Below are positions 1 to 6,145 of a stretch of 6,145 nt of DNA, in pieces; within the stretch, counting starts at the first letter, position 1; every line of letters begins with the position of its first letter. The DNA is from Pseudomonadota bacterium (GTDB taxonomy: Bacteria > Verrucomicrobiota > Verrucomicrobiia > Chthoniobacterales > UBA6821). The stretch spans positions 1-6,145 of the forward strand of contig RFPR01000124.1 of NCBI GenBank assembly GCA_009928265.1. Direction: 5' to 3'. The notes below the pieces were generated by a model that worked only from the letters and a program-made list of their open reading frames with translations, was not told where the DNA came from and did no database searches. A program made the position numbers and the translations under genes.

Positions 1-606
1 GCCGAGACCGTCATCGCGGCAACCGAGGCGGCCCACCGCCACGGTGTCATTGTCTCCTACGACCTGAACTACCGTCCCTCCCTCTGGAAGGCGATCGGCG
101 GCAAGGAGAAGGCGCAGGCCGTCAACAAGACCATCGCCAAGAACGTCGATGTCATGATCGGAAATGAGGAGGACTTCACTGCCTGCCTTGGTCTCGAGGT
201 GAAGGGTGCGGACCATAATCTCACGAATCTCGAACTCGACAGCTTCAAGGCGATGATTGGTGAGGCCGTGAAGGCCTACCCGAATTTCAAGGTTGTCGCC
301 ACGACGATGCGCGGTGTGAAGACCGCCACGGTCAATGACTGGGGCGCCATCTGCTGGGCGGGCGGCAAATTCTACGAGTCTACCCACTATCCGAGCCTCG
401 AGATCATGGACCGCGTCGGTGGTGGCGACAGCTTTGCCTCCGGCCTGATTTACGGCTTCATGACCAGCGGCGACCCGCAGGAGGCCGTCAACTACGGTGC
501 TGCCCATGGTGCGCTCGCGATGACGACCCCCGGCGACACCTCGATGGCCTCCCTCGCGGAGGTGAAGAAGCTCGCCGGAGGAGGCGGAGCCCGCGTCGAT
601 CGCTGA
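1..606 (+). CDS. kdgK: PfkB-family sugar kinase, probably 2-keto-3-deoxygluconate kinase (5' end outside window)
   Basis: The frame is open from base 1, and 201 residues of the C-terminal part are present; the roughly 110-140 N-terminal residues usual for the family lie upstream. The family (ribokinase/PfkB fold) phosphorylates sugars with ATP in the cytoplasm. KdgK converts 2-keto-3-deoxygluconate to KDPG in the Entner-Doudoroff branch that takes up uronates from pectin or alginate. Visible motifs, in fragment numbering: DLNYRPSLW at 21-29, typical of KdgK-like members; IGNEED at about 53-58; and the second PfkB signature DRVGGGDSFASGLIYG at 137-152, where Asp143 is the expected catalytic base in the anion-hole GGGD. 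The C-terminal GGGARVDR end also fits KdgK proteins I know. The gene stops with TGA at 604-606 and is followed by a strong terminator. A fructokinase or another PfkB sugar kinase remains possible because the substrate-binding N-terminal half is missing. I am confident of the family and less so of the substrate. Confidence 0.82.
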   Translation, partial: AETVIAATEAAHRHGVIVSYDLNYRPSLWKAIGGKEKAQAVNKTIAKNVDVMIGNEEDFTACLGLEVKGADHNLTNLELDSFKAMIGEAVKAYPNFKVVATTMRGVKTATVNDWGAICWAGGKFYESTHYPSLEIMDRVGGGDSFASGLIYGFMTSGDPQEAVNYGAAHGALAMTTPGDTSMASLAEVKKLAGGGGARVDR

Positions 607-710
607 TGGTGGCTTGCGGGATTGGCGAATAGCGGCGTTGGCCTGCGCTTGGCCGCCTGGCTCTTCATCCAATCCTGCCGCGCCCTTAAGCGCCTACTTA
701 GACCACTGAG

Positions 711-756
711 AAAACTTAAAGCCCCCGAGCTGTAAGCGGCTCGGGGGCTTTTGTTT
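711..756. terminator. Bidirectional Rho-independent terminator
   Basis: A perfect 10-bp G/C-rich stem is formed by 721-730 (GCCCCCGAGC) and 739-748 (GCTCGGGGGC) with an 8-nt loop at 731-738. On the plus strand it is followed by TTTTGTTT (749-756), ending the kinase transcript about 115 bp after its stop. On the minus strand the stem is followed by TTTAAGTTTT (720-711), so it can also end the convergent small gene that stops at 796. The stretch from 607 to 710 contains nothing else I can name. Confidence 0.93.
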
Positions 757-795
757 CGGGAATAGTGAATTTGGAACTCAGGAAAGCCGGAAGGA

Positions 796-1200
796 TCACT
801 TTCTGTCCTGCATGTAGTATCTGGCGAAAAAAGACATGGTCCACCAGCCACCTTCCGGTGAAAGGAATTTCATTAAAATGATACGGCCGCCGTATTCCGT
901 TCCGCACCAAACCGCTGTGTAGTTGTCCGGGAAGCATCCAGAAACTTTAACCTGCTTGGTTTCCAGAATTTCAAAGTCTCGGATTTTTCCTTTGGGATCC
1001 GTGGTGTTGGCAAAATACGCCGCGACAACTTCTTCAGGCTTTGCGGTCTTCGGCAGATGAATTGTTGGGGATCTGCCGTTCAGTTCCTGGGAATTTTTGG
1101 ACACCTCATCGACCAGATTGGAAATGGGGTCTGGTGCCCCGAACAAAACTCGGCAGATCATGACAAGGCCCAAGAGGGCTAGCAGGAGAGTTTTGTTCAT
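796..1200 (-). CDS. Small exported protein of unknown function
   Basis: I do not recognise the family. The 134-residue product opens with a short basic n-region (MNKT) and a hydrophobic stretch to about residue 22 ending in LFGA, so it is probably exported or anchored by an N-terminal segment. No lipobox Cys is evident, and the Pro after the Ala makes cleavage there uncertain. The rest is a small soluble domain: a KPEEVVAAYFA helix at about 54-64, then probable beta strands with Cys89 and Cys99, which could form a disulfide, and an aromatic end (GGWWTMSFFARYYM, 117-130). The pattern of one helix followed by strands recalls small NTF2-like periplasmic proteins, but that is only an impression. 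The ATG at 1200 is chosen by codon. A TTG two codons upstream (1206) sits at better spacing (8 nt) from a GGAG at 1218-1215, so the protein may be 136 residues. The gene is more A/T-rich than its neighbours: about 43% G+C in 961-1020 against about 63% in 5401-5460. It is convergent with the kinase and divergent from dapL. Confidence 0.7.
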   Translation of the reverse strand: MNKTLLLALLGLVMICRVLFGAPDPISNLVDEVSKNSQELNGRSPTIHLPKTAKPEEVVAAYFANTTDPKGKIRDFEILETKQVKVSGCFPDNYTAVWCGTEYGGRIILMKFLSPEGGWWTMSFFARYYMQDRK

Positions 1201-1214
1201 GGGCAATGGGGGTT

Positions 1215-1218
1215 CTCC
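1215..1218 (-). promoter_or_regulatory. Shine-Dalgarno-like GGAG of the small exported protein
   Basis: On the minus strand GGAG is followed by 8 nt to an in-frame TTG (1206-1204) and by 14 nt to the ATG (1200-1198). The spacing favours TTG, while the codon favours ATG. Either choice changes only two residues. Confidence 0.45.
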
Positions 1219-1382
1219 GTTGATTTAGACCTTCCCCCTGCAAACACAAGGCGCTTCTCCCCTTCCTGCTTTCCTGAGTTCATGATTCAAAATGTTTCCT
1301 CCCCTTTGCGGCTTTCGCATGAAACTTCTTCCCCCTCGGTGCTTGGCTCCGAAGGTCGATTTCTGGTCTACTCAACGGCTCT

Positions 1383-2621
1383 ATGGCGACTCTCAATTCC
1401 AACTATCTCAAGCTCAAGGCCGGCTACCTCTTTCCCGAAATCGCACGTCGGGTGAAGGCCTTTACCGAGGCGAACCCAGAAGCTGCCGCCCGCATGATCC
1501 GGTGCGGCATTGGCGACGTCACTGAGGCCCTTCCTTCCGCTGTTCGCGAGGCGATGCATGCCGCTGTTGATGAGATGGGAACTCGCGAGGGCTTCCACGG
1601 CTATGGTCCTGAGCAGGGATATGAGTTCCTTCGCACGGCGATCGCCAAGCATGACTACCGCGACCGGGGTCTCGAGGTGGCTGATGACGAGATCTTCGTT
1701 TCCGACGGCTCCAAGTGCGATGGTGGCGCGATCCTCGATATCCTAGGTGACGACAACAAGGTCGCCGTCATGGATCCTGTCTATCCTGTCTATGTCGACA
1801 CGAATGTGATGGTTGGTCATACAGGTGAGGGCCGCGAGGATGGGTCCTACGAGGGGATCACGTATCTCGAGTGCACGGCGGAGAATGGGTTTGTCCCTGA
1901 GATCCCGTCCGAAAAGGTCGATGTCATCTACCTCTGCTTCCCGAACAATCCTACGGGAGCCGTTGCCACCCGAGTTCAACTTGAGGCTTGGGTCGCCTAC
2001 GCCCGCAAGCACGGATCCATTCTGCTCTACGATGCCGCCTACGAGGCCTTCATTTCCGATGCCTCGGTGCCCCGCTCGATCTACGAGATTCCGGGCGCCC
2101 GCGAGTGCGCGATCGAGTTCCGCAGTTTTTCCAAGAACGGCGGCTTCACCGGTACCCGCTGTGCTTTCACCGTGGTGCCCAAGGGGCTCACCGCGCTTTC
2201 GGCTGACGGTGAGCGCCGGCCGATCCATCCGCTCTGGCACCGCCGCTTCACCACCAAGTTCAACGGAGTCAGCTATATCACTCAACGCGGTGCCGCCGCT
2301 CTCTACAGTGAAAAGGGCCGTTCCGAGGTTGCTGCCTTGATCGAGCACTATATGGGCAATGCCAAGATCCTGCGCGAAGCAGTGGAGGTTGCCGGACTGA
2401 AAGTCTTCGGCGGTGTGAACGCTCCTTATATCTGGGTGAAAGGCCCACAGGGCGTCACAAGCTGGGAGATTTTTGACCGGATGCTCAACGAGGTGAACAT
2501 CGTCGTCACCCCCGGCAGCGGTTTCGGCCGAGCGGGAGAGGGCTATTTCCGTATCTCCGCCTTCAACAGCCGAGAGAAAGCCATTGAGGCCGCAGGTCGC
2601 ATCAAGGCGATGACGTGGTAG
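1383..2621 (+). CDS. dapL: LL-diaminopimelate aminotransferase (DapL)
   Basis: This cytoplasmic PLP enzyme transfers an amino group from glutamate to tetrahydrodipicolinate, giving LL-2,6-diaminopimelate in one step for peptidoglycan and lysine. The 412-residue length matches the family, and the protein is a class I/II fold type I aminotransferase from end to end. The start is secure because the N-terminus (NYLKLKAGYLFPEIARR, 7-23) is a DapL hallmark. Other visible residues are GIGDVTEALP (42-51); FPNNPTGA with PLP-contacting Asn188; LYDAAY with Asp217 and Tyr220; EFRSFSKNGGFTGTR with Schiff-base Lys251; and YFRISAF with the carboxylate-binding Arg390. No clear Shine-Dalgarno sequence precedes the ATG. 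DapL is established in chlamydiae, plants and Verrucomicrobia, which supports the taxonomic guess. The other dap genes are not in the window. The protease gene begins 52 nt downstream, with no terminator seen between them. Confidence 0.96.
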   Translation: MATLNSNYLKLKAGYLFPEIARRVKAFTEANPEAAARMIRCGIGDVTEALPSAVREAMHAAVDEMGTREGFHGYGPEQGYEFLRTAIAKHDYRDRGLEVADDEIFVSDGSKCDGGAILDILGDDNKVAVMDPVYPVYVDTNVMVGHTGEGREDGSYEGITYLECTAENGFVPEIPSEKVDVIYLCFPNNPTGAVATRVQLEAWVAYARKHGSILLYDAAYEAFISDASVPRSIYEIPGARECAIEFRSFSKNGGFTGTRCAFTVVPKGLTALSADGERRPIHPLWHRRFTTKFNGVSYITQRGAAALYSEKGRSEVAALIEHYMGNAKILREAVEVAGLKVFGGVNAPYIWVKGPQGVTSWEIFDRMLNEVNIVVTPGSGFGRAGEGYFRISAFNSREKAIEAAGRIKAMTW

Positions 2622-2673
2622 ATTGCTCCTATTGACGGCTACCGGATTGCGTGGTTCCTTGAAGTTCCTTACC

Positions 2674-3654
2674 ATGAACCCTAGGGAAATTCTGGCCATT
2701 GTTGTCCTGCTCTTTGCCACCCAGACGGGAAGTGCAGTGATCGTAGGGGCTGGAAATGGTTCAGGTAATACCAATGCTCCCAGCGGTTTATGGGGAGATG
2801 CGGGGTGGTCCTATGTCGGCAAGGTGAACGGAGGATCCGGCATCTATCTGGGGGAGTATGGCGGGGGAAACTGGGTGATCACGGCAGGGCATGTCTTTAA
2901 CGATGGAGGGAATCGGAGCTTTATCCTTAACGGAACCTCGTATGACCCGCTCTCAGGCTCGGGTATCCAGATCTCCGGCATCGATCTTTATGTTTACCGG
3001 ATCAGCGTGGGAGCCGGCACTGGGCTTTCCCTGCTGGCCAACCTTAGCCTATCGGGCACCTCGCCCACGCCGGGAAATCCCCAAAACAACTCCTCCTCCG
3101 ATCCCCTCTGCATGATCGGAAATGGCAAGGACCGTGCCCCATCCGTGACCTACTGGAACGTCAATACCTCCAGTTGGACATGGACTGAGACCTCCGCCGG
3201 AAGTGCCAATGCGACTGGATTTAAAGAACTTGGGAGCCAGTCTAAGCGCTGGGGATACAATTATGCGGACCAGATTACGACGGTGAACGGCACCTCGATG
3301 ATCCAGACCACTTTTCGCTACTCGGCCAATGACGGCACCACATTCTCCACCCAAGCCGCCGTTGGGGACTCGGGTGGCGGGGTGTTCAAGTTACTTGATA
3401 ACGGCGCCTATGAACTAGCAGGTCTCATGGACCTAGTGACCACACTTCCCAACCAACCCGCCAACACGGCCATCCTCAATAATTCCCTCACCTACAGCAT
3501 CGATGTAGCCTCCTATCGCTCCGCGATCCTAGACGCCGTTCCCGAGCCTTCGTCTTATGCACTCGTCGGGCTTGGTGGCTTTCTCCTGCTTTTGGGATGC
3601 AGGTCGCAAGTTTTCGGAATGAGAAACTCTCAGGCCACCAGGCTGTCGAGATAG
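2674..3654 (+). CDS. Secreted trypsin-fold serine protease with PEP-CTERM sorting tail
   Basis: The 326-residue protein starts at the ATG at 2674, which gives a clean signal peptide (MNPREILAIVVLLFATQTGSA, cut after about residue 21). The frame is open back to a TTG at 2623, but that would add 17 residues ahead of the signal. The catalytic triad of the chymotrypsin/trypsin fold is readable: His73 in WVITAGHV, Asp104 in IDLYVYRI and Ser233 in GDSGGGVF. The C-terminus carries VPEP (289-292), a hydrophobic span (about 296-308) and an Arg-containing end, the architecture of PEP-CTERM proteins, which an exosortase is thought to process at the cell surface in exopolysaccharide-making Gram-negative bacteria. 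The mature domain has only one Cys (146), so no disulfides. The position equivalent to the S1-pocket residue 189 appears to be Gln227, so trypsin-like Arg/Lys specificity is not expected. An 18-residue polar tail (RSQVFG to the end) follows Cys309 and overlaps the convergent gene. Activity on a substrate is inferred. Confidence 0.88.
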   Translation: MNPREILAIVVLLFATQTGSAVIVGAGNGSGNTNAPSGLWGDAGWSYVGKVNGGSGIYLGEYGGGNWVITAGHVFNDGGNRSFILNGTSYDPLSGSGIQISGIDLYVYRISVGAGTGLSLLANLSLSGTSPTPGNPQNNSSSDPLCMIGNGKDRAPSVTYWNVNTSSWTWTETSAGSANATGFKELGSQSKRWGYNYADQITTVNGTSMIQTTFRYSANDGTTFSTQAAVGDSGGGVFKLLDNGAYELAGLMDLVTTLPNQPANTAILNNSLTYSIDVASYRSAILDAVPEPSSYALVGLGGFLLLLGCRSQVFGMRNSQATRLSR

Positions 3655-4793
3655 GCCGAGGGTTCGTAATTCTCGATCAGGACCTCCTGCTGGTCGCCGC
3701 GCTTCATCCAGACCTGCTTTACCAGGATCTCGGGTGTCTTGTGAGGTGCGAAGAGGATATCGTCGTGGGTGGCATGGCTCTTCTCCGCGAACATGGAGGG
3801 AACGAGGTGGCCTCCGAGATGATCACTGCGCCCGGTGGCGACATGGACGGTGCCGCGCACCTTCTCGTCCTGAATGTCGCGGCCGCTAACGGGGAGGAGT
3901 TGGGTGCCAAGACCCAGCTCACCGAGTTCGCCGGTGACGGGATCCGAGACGAGCTTCGCATTATGTGTGTCGATGGTGGTCTGGCTCCCCTTGATGAGTT
4001 CGGCCTTCACGATGCGACCACCAGTCACGGCCATGAGTCCCAGCGTTCCATCTTCGTACTTGTGGGGGAAGGCACCTTCTGCGCCCTCCGGGACGAAGTA
4101 GACCTCACCCGCGGGAAGGTTCGCGACATCAGGCTCATCGCCGAGACAGAGGCCGTGGCTCTTCTGGGCCTCCTGACCATTGAGAAGAAGGCGGAGGACA
4201 TGATTTTTCCCCTCGCAGCCGAACTCGATCTCGATCCAGTCGGCTTTGGTAACTCCCTTGCGGAGCTTCTCGGCCTCGACACTCACGTCGTTGTAGTCGA
4301 CGGCGAGTCCGCTGGAGAGGATGACCTCGTTGACCCCATGCAGGGTCGCGCCGCGGAATCCGTACTGCTTCGCAAAAGCCGTCAGCGGGGCGGTCGCCGA
4401 GAAGGTCGAGATGCAGAGGATGATGTCGTAGTTAGGGTAGACATCCTTGGAGAGGCTCACCTGTTTGCCCTCGGGAGTGAAGGCCTCGTCGGGGAGGTCG
4501 AGGTTGCTGCCGCCGGTAAGCTTATAAGCGAAGATTTCCCCGCCCGTGAGACCCATCTTTCCAAGGATCTCGGCGTGGAGCGGCTTGTGGAACGACTCAA
4601 CGGCGTGCTTCTGAATCGTGAGTGCGGGATTCTTCAGGAAAGCGTAGTCCTTGATCTCGGCGGGGTTCTCCAGATCGATCAGGATGCATAGGCGTTGGCC
4701 GGGCTTGGGGCCGAACGTCGTTTTGAGAAGTCGCTCGAGGCTGAAGGGAGGAAAGGTACGCGCGGCGATGCGCTCGGCAATCGGAGTGGTCAT
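3630..4793 (-). CDS. M29 aminopeptidase T-like metallohydrolase (COG2309-type)
   Basis: The 387-residue product resembles the aminopeptidase T/AmpS (M29) family, cytoplasmic two-metal exopeptidases of about 400 residues. Matching blocks are GEVYFVPEGAEG (229-240) with Glu230; GELGLGTQ (291-298) with Glu292; DEKVRGTVHVATG (309-321) with His317; and ATHDD (341-345) with His343 and Asp345. Their order and spacing agree with the Glu, Glu, His and His-x-Asp metal ligands of the family. The catalytic Tyr normally seven residues after the first His is Asp324 here, so standard aminopeptidase activity is doubtful. The ATG at 4793 is preferred. The frame stays open to 4922, but the extra 43 codons would run over the 3' end of the PKS gene and resemble nothing known. 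No Shine-Dalgarno sequence is apparent. The gene lies 52 nt after the PKS gene in the same direction and may share its transcript. Its stop overlaps the protease gene by 25 bp. Another hydrolase or dioxygenase of the same fold is possible. Confidence 0.8.
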   Translation of the reverse strand: MTTPIAERIAARTFPPFSLERLLKTTFGPKPGQRLCILIDLENPAEIKDYAFLKNPALTIQKHAVESFHKPLHAEILGKMGLTGGEIFAYKLTGGSNLDLPDEAFTPEGKQVSLSKDVYPNYDIILCISTFSATAPLTAFAKQYGFRGATLHGVNEVILSSGLAVDYNDVSVEAEKLRKGVTKADWIEIEFGCEGKNHVLRLLLNGQEAQKSHGLCLGDEPDVANLPAGEVYFVPEGAEGAFPHKYEDGTLGLMAVTGGRIVKAELIKGSQTTIDTHNAKLVSDPVTGELGELGLGTQLLPVSGRDIQDEKVRGTVHVATGRSDHLGGHLVPSMFAEKSHATHDDILFAPHKTPEILVKQVWMKRGDQQEVLIENYEPSAYLDSLVA

Positions 4794-4845
4794 GTTAATG
4801 GTCGGTTTGTGGGTCAAGTGAGACTTTATCAGGATAGGGTAACGG

Positions 4846-5865
4846 TCAATCACCGCGACGAATTTCGCATGAGTGGGCGGAAAATCCTGCACCAAAAGAG
4901 GTGAGCCAGTAGGAGTTGGCACCGCTTTCCAATGCTCGTTCGAGAGCGATCAGCACGGAGGGACTGCTGACATTGCCATAATCACGAAGCACGGATCGGG
5001 ATTCCGGAAGGGAGAACCCAATCGTCGATTCCAAAGCATCCAGGACGTCGCGTCCTCCGGTGTGAGCAACGACTTTTTCGGGATCGGACTCCCTGAGTGA
5101 CCAGAGTGAGGAGACAGCCTCCGCGGCGATCAACGGAACCGAGCGGTGAAGCTGGTTTTTCAGTCGGCCCTCCTTGTTGACGAAGCGGACTTTTTCGCGA
5201 TGTTCCGGAAGATGAAGTGTCCGGAATCCGGAGAACCGCAGGGCATTGCCTTTCGGCACATCATCCCAGATCGCGGCGGCGGCACCATCGCCGAAGAGAC
5301 AGAGGCTGATCAGTACCCCCGGATCATCATCGAGATAGAAGGCGGCCGAGCAGACCTCTCCGGCGACCGTCGCGATCACGCTGCCCGGACGGGCCAGCAT
5401 CAAGCCGCGTGCAGCTTCAAGCATCGGGATGGCCGCACCGCATCCCTGACCCAGAAGATCCCCGAGATAGGCACCCGGCTTCATCCCGAGCCGCTCCGAG
5501 ACATGGCTCGTAAGCCCCGGGCAGAGATATCCTGTGCAGGTGCAGACCAGAAGGGCATCCAGATCGGCAGCGCGAATCCCTGCCCGTTCGCAGGCGTTGG
5601 TGAGGGCGTCGGCCGCGAGGCTAGGGGCTTCGGATTCAAACAGCGCGTGCAGTTCTCCTGCTCCGGCTCTGAGCAGGGCGGCGGGATCCGGCGCTGCGAA
5701 TCTGCGGGTCGTGATCCCGCTATCCCCTTCGAGAACTTTCTGGAGGATCTGGACGGAGCGTGGCCGGATTGTTTTCAGGACACCTGAGTCACGGAGAAGC
5801 GTCAGGGACTCCGTCTGGGTCAACCCTTGTTCCGGGAAAGCGGATGCGATCGACCGGAGGTACAT
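4846..5865 (-). CDS. Type III polyketide synthase (chalcone/stilbene synthase family)
   Basis: This 339-residue thiolase-fold homodimeric enzyme would extend an acyl-CoA starter with malonyl-CoA and cyclise the product to a resorcinol, phloroglucinol or pyrone. The Cys-His-Asn triad is visible: Cys142 in GQGCGAAIP, His268 in VAHTGGRDVLDALE (HPGG in plant enzymes) and Asn298 in DYGNVSSPSVLIALE. CLFGDGAAAAIW (189-200) and the C-terminal SFGAGFSAHSCEI (323-335) are further family signatures. The YGN-SS block sets it apart from FabH, the nearest alternative. The start at 5865 is chosen because MYLRSIASAFPEQ is the usual first strand of the family and because its ATG overlaps the upstream stop as TGATG. 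An ATG at 5931 would add 22 unrelated residues read inside the upstream gene. A FAD oxidoreductase lies immediately upstream, as in phenolic-lipid operons such as srsABC of Streptomyces griseus. The starter unit and product cannot be read from the sequence. Confidence 0.92.
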   Translation of the reverse strand: MYLRSIASAFPEQGLTQTESLTLLRDSGVLKTIRPRSVQILQKVLEGDSGITTRRFAAPDPAALLRAGAGELHALFESEAPSLAADALTNACERAGIRAADLDALLVCTCTGYLCPGLTSHVSERLGMKPGAYLGDLLGQGCGAAIPMLEAARGLMLARPGSVIATVAGEVCSAAFYLDDDPGVLISLCLFGDGAAAAIWDDVPKGNALRFSGFRTLHLPEHREKVRFVNKEGRLKNQLHRSVPLIAAEAVSSLWSLRESDPEKVVAHTGGRDVLDALESTIGFSLPESRSVLRDYGNVSSPSVLIALERALESGANSYWLTSFGAGFSAHSCEIRRGD

Positions 5866-5867
5866 CA
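5863..5867 (-). promoter_or_regulatory. TGATG stop/start overlap coupling oxidoreductase and PKS
   Basis: Read on the minus strand, TGA (5867-5865) of the oxidoreductase shares its A with ATG (5865-5863) of the PKS gene. An AGG lies only 2 nt before the ATG, too close for a normal ribosome binding site. Translation of the PKS therefore most likely depends on ribosomes finishing the upstream gene. Confidence 0.8.
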
Positions 5868-6145
5868 CCTGAGCGTACGGTAGATCATGCCGAATGGAAG
5901 GAAACGCGCCATCCCGAGATGACGCACCCACCGCGTGCCGCGCGCATGGGTAATGACGGGATGAAGAAGATTGGCAACACGAAGACGCCGCCCGAAGGCG
6001 AGGGAAGCAGCCTTGCCGTTCCGCACGGTTGCCTCACTCCACGGGATGCGTCTCTCCGCGTATTCGACAACCGGTCTGATGGAGAGGTGGGCAGCTTCGA
6101 GCGCCATACTCATCCCGTTGCCTGTGAAAGGTGGGATCATGGCGG
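5865..6145 (-). CDS. FAD-dependent oxidoreductase, C-terminal fragment (5' end outside window)
   Basis: Only the last 92 codons are present; the frame is open to the window edge, so the Met at 6140 is internal rather than the start. The segment A-MIPPFTGNGMSMALEAAHL is the second FAD-binding block of the PHBH/geranylgeranyl-reductase-like flavoprotein monooxygenase family, where the usual form is GDA...PP-x-G-x-GM-x-x-A followed by a helix. The preceding Gly-Asp and the N-terminal Rossmann GxGxxG should lie just outside. The remaining residues are a helical, Arg-rich C-terminus ending FGMIYRTLR. Linked by TGATG to a type III PKS, it probably hydroxylates or otherwise oxidises the polyketide, as SrsC does in the srs operon. 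A reductase acting on prenyl or other lipid double bonds is the main alternative. Confidence 0.82.
   Translation of the reverse strand, partial: AMIPPFTGNGMSMALEAAHLSIRPVVEYAERRIPWSEATVRNGKAASLAFGRRLRVANLLHPVITHARGTRWVRHLGMARFLPFGMIYRTLR

Noticed and set aside
1219..1382. Possible sigma-70 promoters in the divergent region between the small exported gene and dapL
   Set aside because: Several TTG-containing hexamers exist, but none is paired at 16-18 nt with a convincing TATAAT-like element on either strand.
1767..1795. Direct repeat CCTGTCTAT in dapL
   Set aside because: It encodes the conserved PVYPVY segment of DapL, so protein conservation explains it.
2649..2673. Short direct repeat GTTCCTT before the protease start
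   Set aside because: Two 7-nt copies ten bases apart are within chance, and no hairpin or regulator site is implied.
1743..2774. Minus-strand open frame of 343 codons opposite dapL
   Set aside because: It covers the dapL coding strand, its translation shows no domain, and it runs on into the protease signal-peptide region. It is a shadow frame.
3597..4691. Long plus-strand open frame of 364 codons opposite the M29-like gene
   Set aside because: It is antisense to a frame with clear family motifs, its own translation matches nothing known, and it begins inside the protease gene. High-G+C codon bias explains the missing stops.
4794..4845. Possible TTGACC -35 box just before the M29-like gene
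   Set aside because: The only downstream candidate -10 lies too close and overlaps the ATG, so it is not a credible promoter.
4794..4922. N-terminal extension of the M29-like protein to an ATG at 4922
   Set aside because: The 43 extra residues overlap the PKS 3' end, show no signal peptide or domain, and precede a plausible N-terminus (MTTPIAERIA).
5146..5787. Plus-strand open frame of 213 codons opposite the PKS gene
   Set aside because: It is wholly antisense to the well-supported type III PKS and has no recognisable content.

Overview
The window most likely comes from a bacterium of the Verrucomicrobiota or a close PVC relative. Three things point there: an LL-diaminopimelate aminotransferase (DapL) instead of the succinylase or acetylase lysine route, a secreted protein with a PEP-CTERM sorting tail, and a type III polyketide synthase next to a FAD oxidoreductase. 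This is inference from gene content. No rRNA or other phylogenetic marker is present, and I see no tRNA, CRISPR array, insertion sequence or attachment site.

Plus-strand left part. Positions 1-606 hold the 3' two thirds of a PfkB-family sugar kinase, best read as 2-keto-3-deoxygluconate kinase. A strong bidirectional intrinsic terminator (stem 721-748) separates it from a convergent small exported protein of unknown function (796-1200, minus strand), which is clearly more A/T-rich than its neighbours. A divergent intergenic region of about 180 bp follows, in which I could not identify a promoter.

Plus-strand centre. dapL (1383-2621) makes LL-2,6-diaminopimelate for peptidoglycan and lysine. 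After 52 nt comes a secreted trypsin-fold serine protease with a complete His-Asp-Ser triad and a C-terminal PEP-CTERM anchor (2674-3654). Its last 25 bp overlap the 3' end of a convergent minus-strand gene.

Minus-strand right part, read from 6145 down to 3630. It begins with the C-terminal end of a FAD-dependent oxidoreductase that runs in from beyond the window. A chalcone/stilbene-synthase-like type III PKS (5865-4846) follows, joined to the oxidoreductase by a TGATG stop/start overlap. After 52 nt comes a protein resembling the M29 aminopeptidase T family (4793-3630). The first two genes look like part of an operon for a tailored polyketide such as an alkylresorcinol, alkylpyrone or quinone-type phenolic lipid. 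The M29-like gene may be co-transcribed, but its link to that pathway is unproven.

There is no gene-free stretch longer than 300 bp. The most interesting items are the PKS/oxidoreductase/M29-like gene set, the apparent loss of the catalytic tyrosine in the M29-like protein, the PEP-CTERM-anchored protease, and the overlapping convergent 3' ends.
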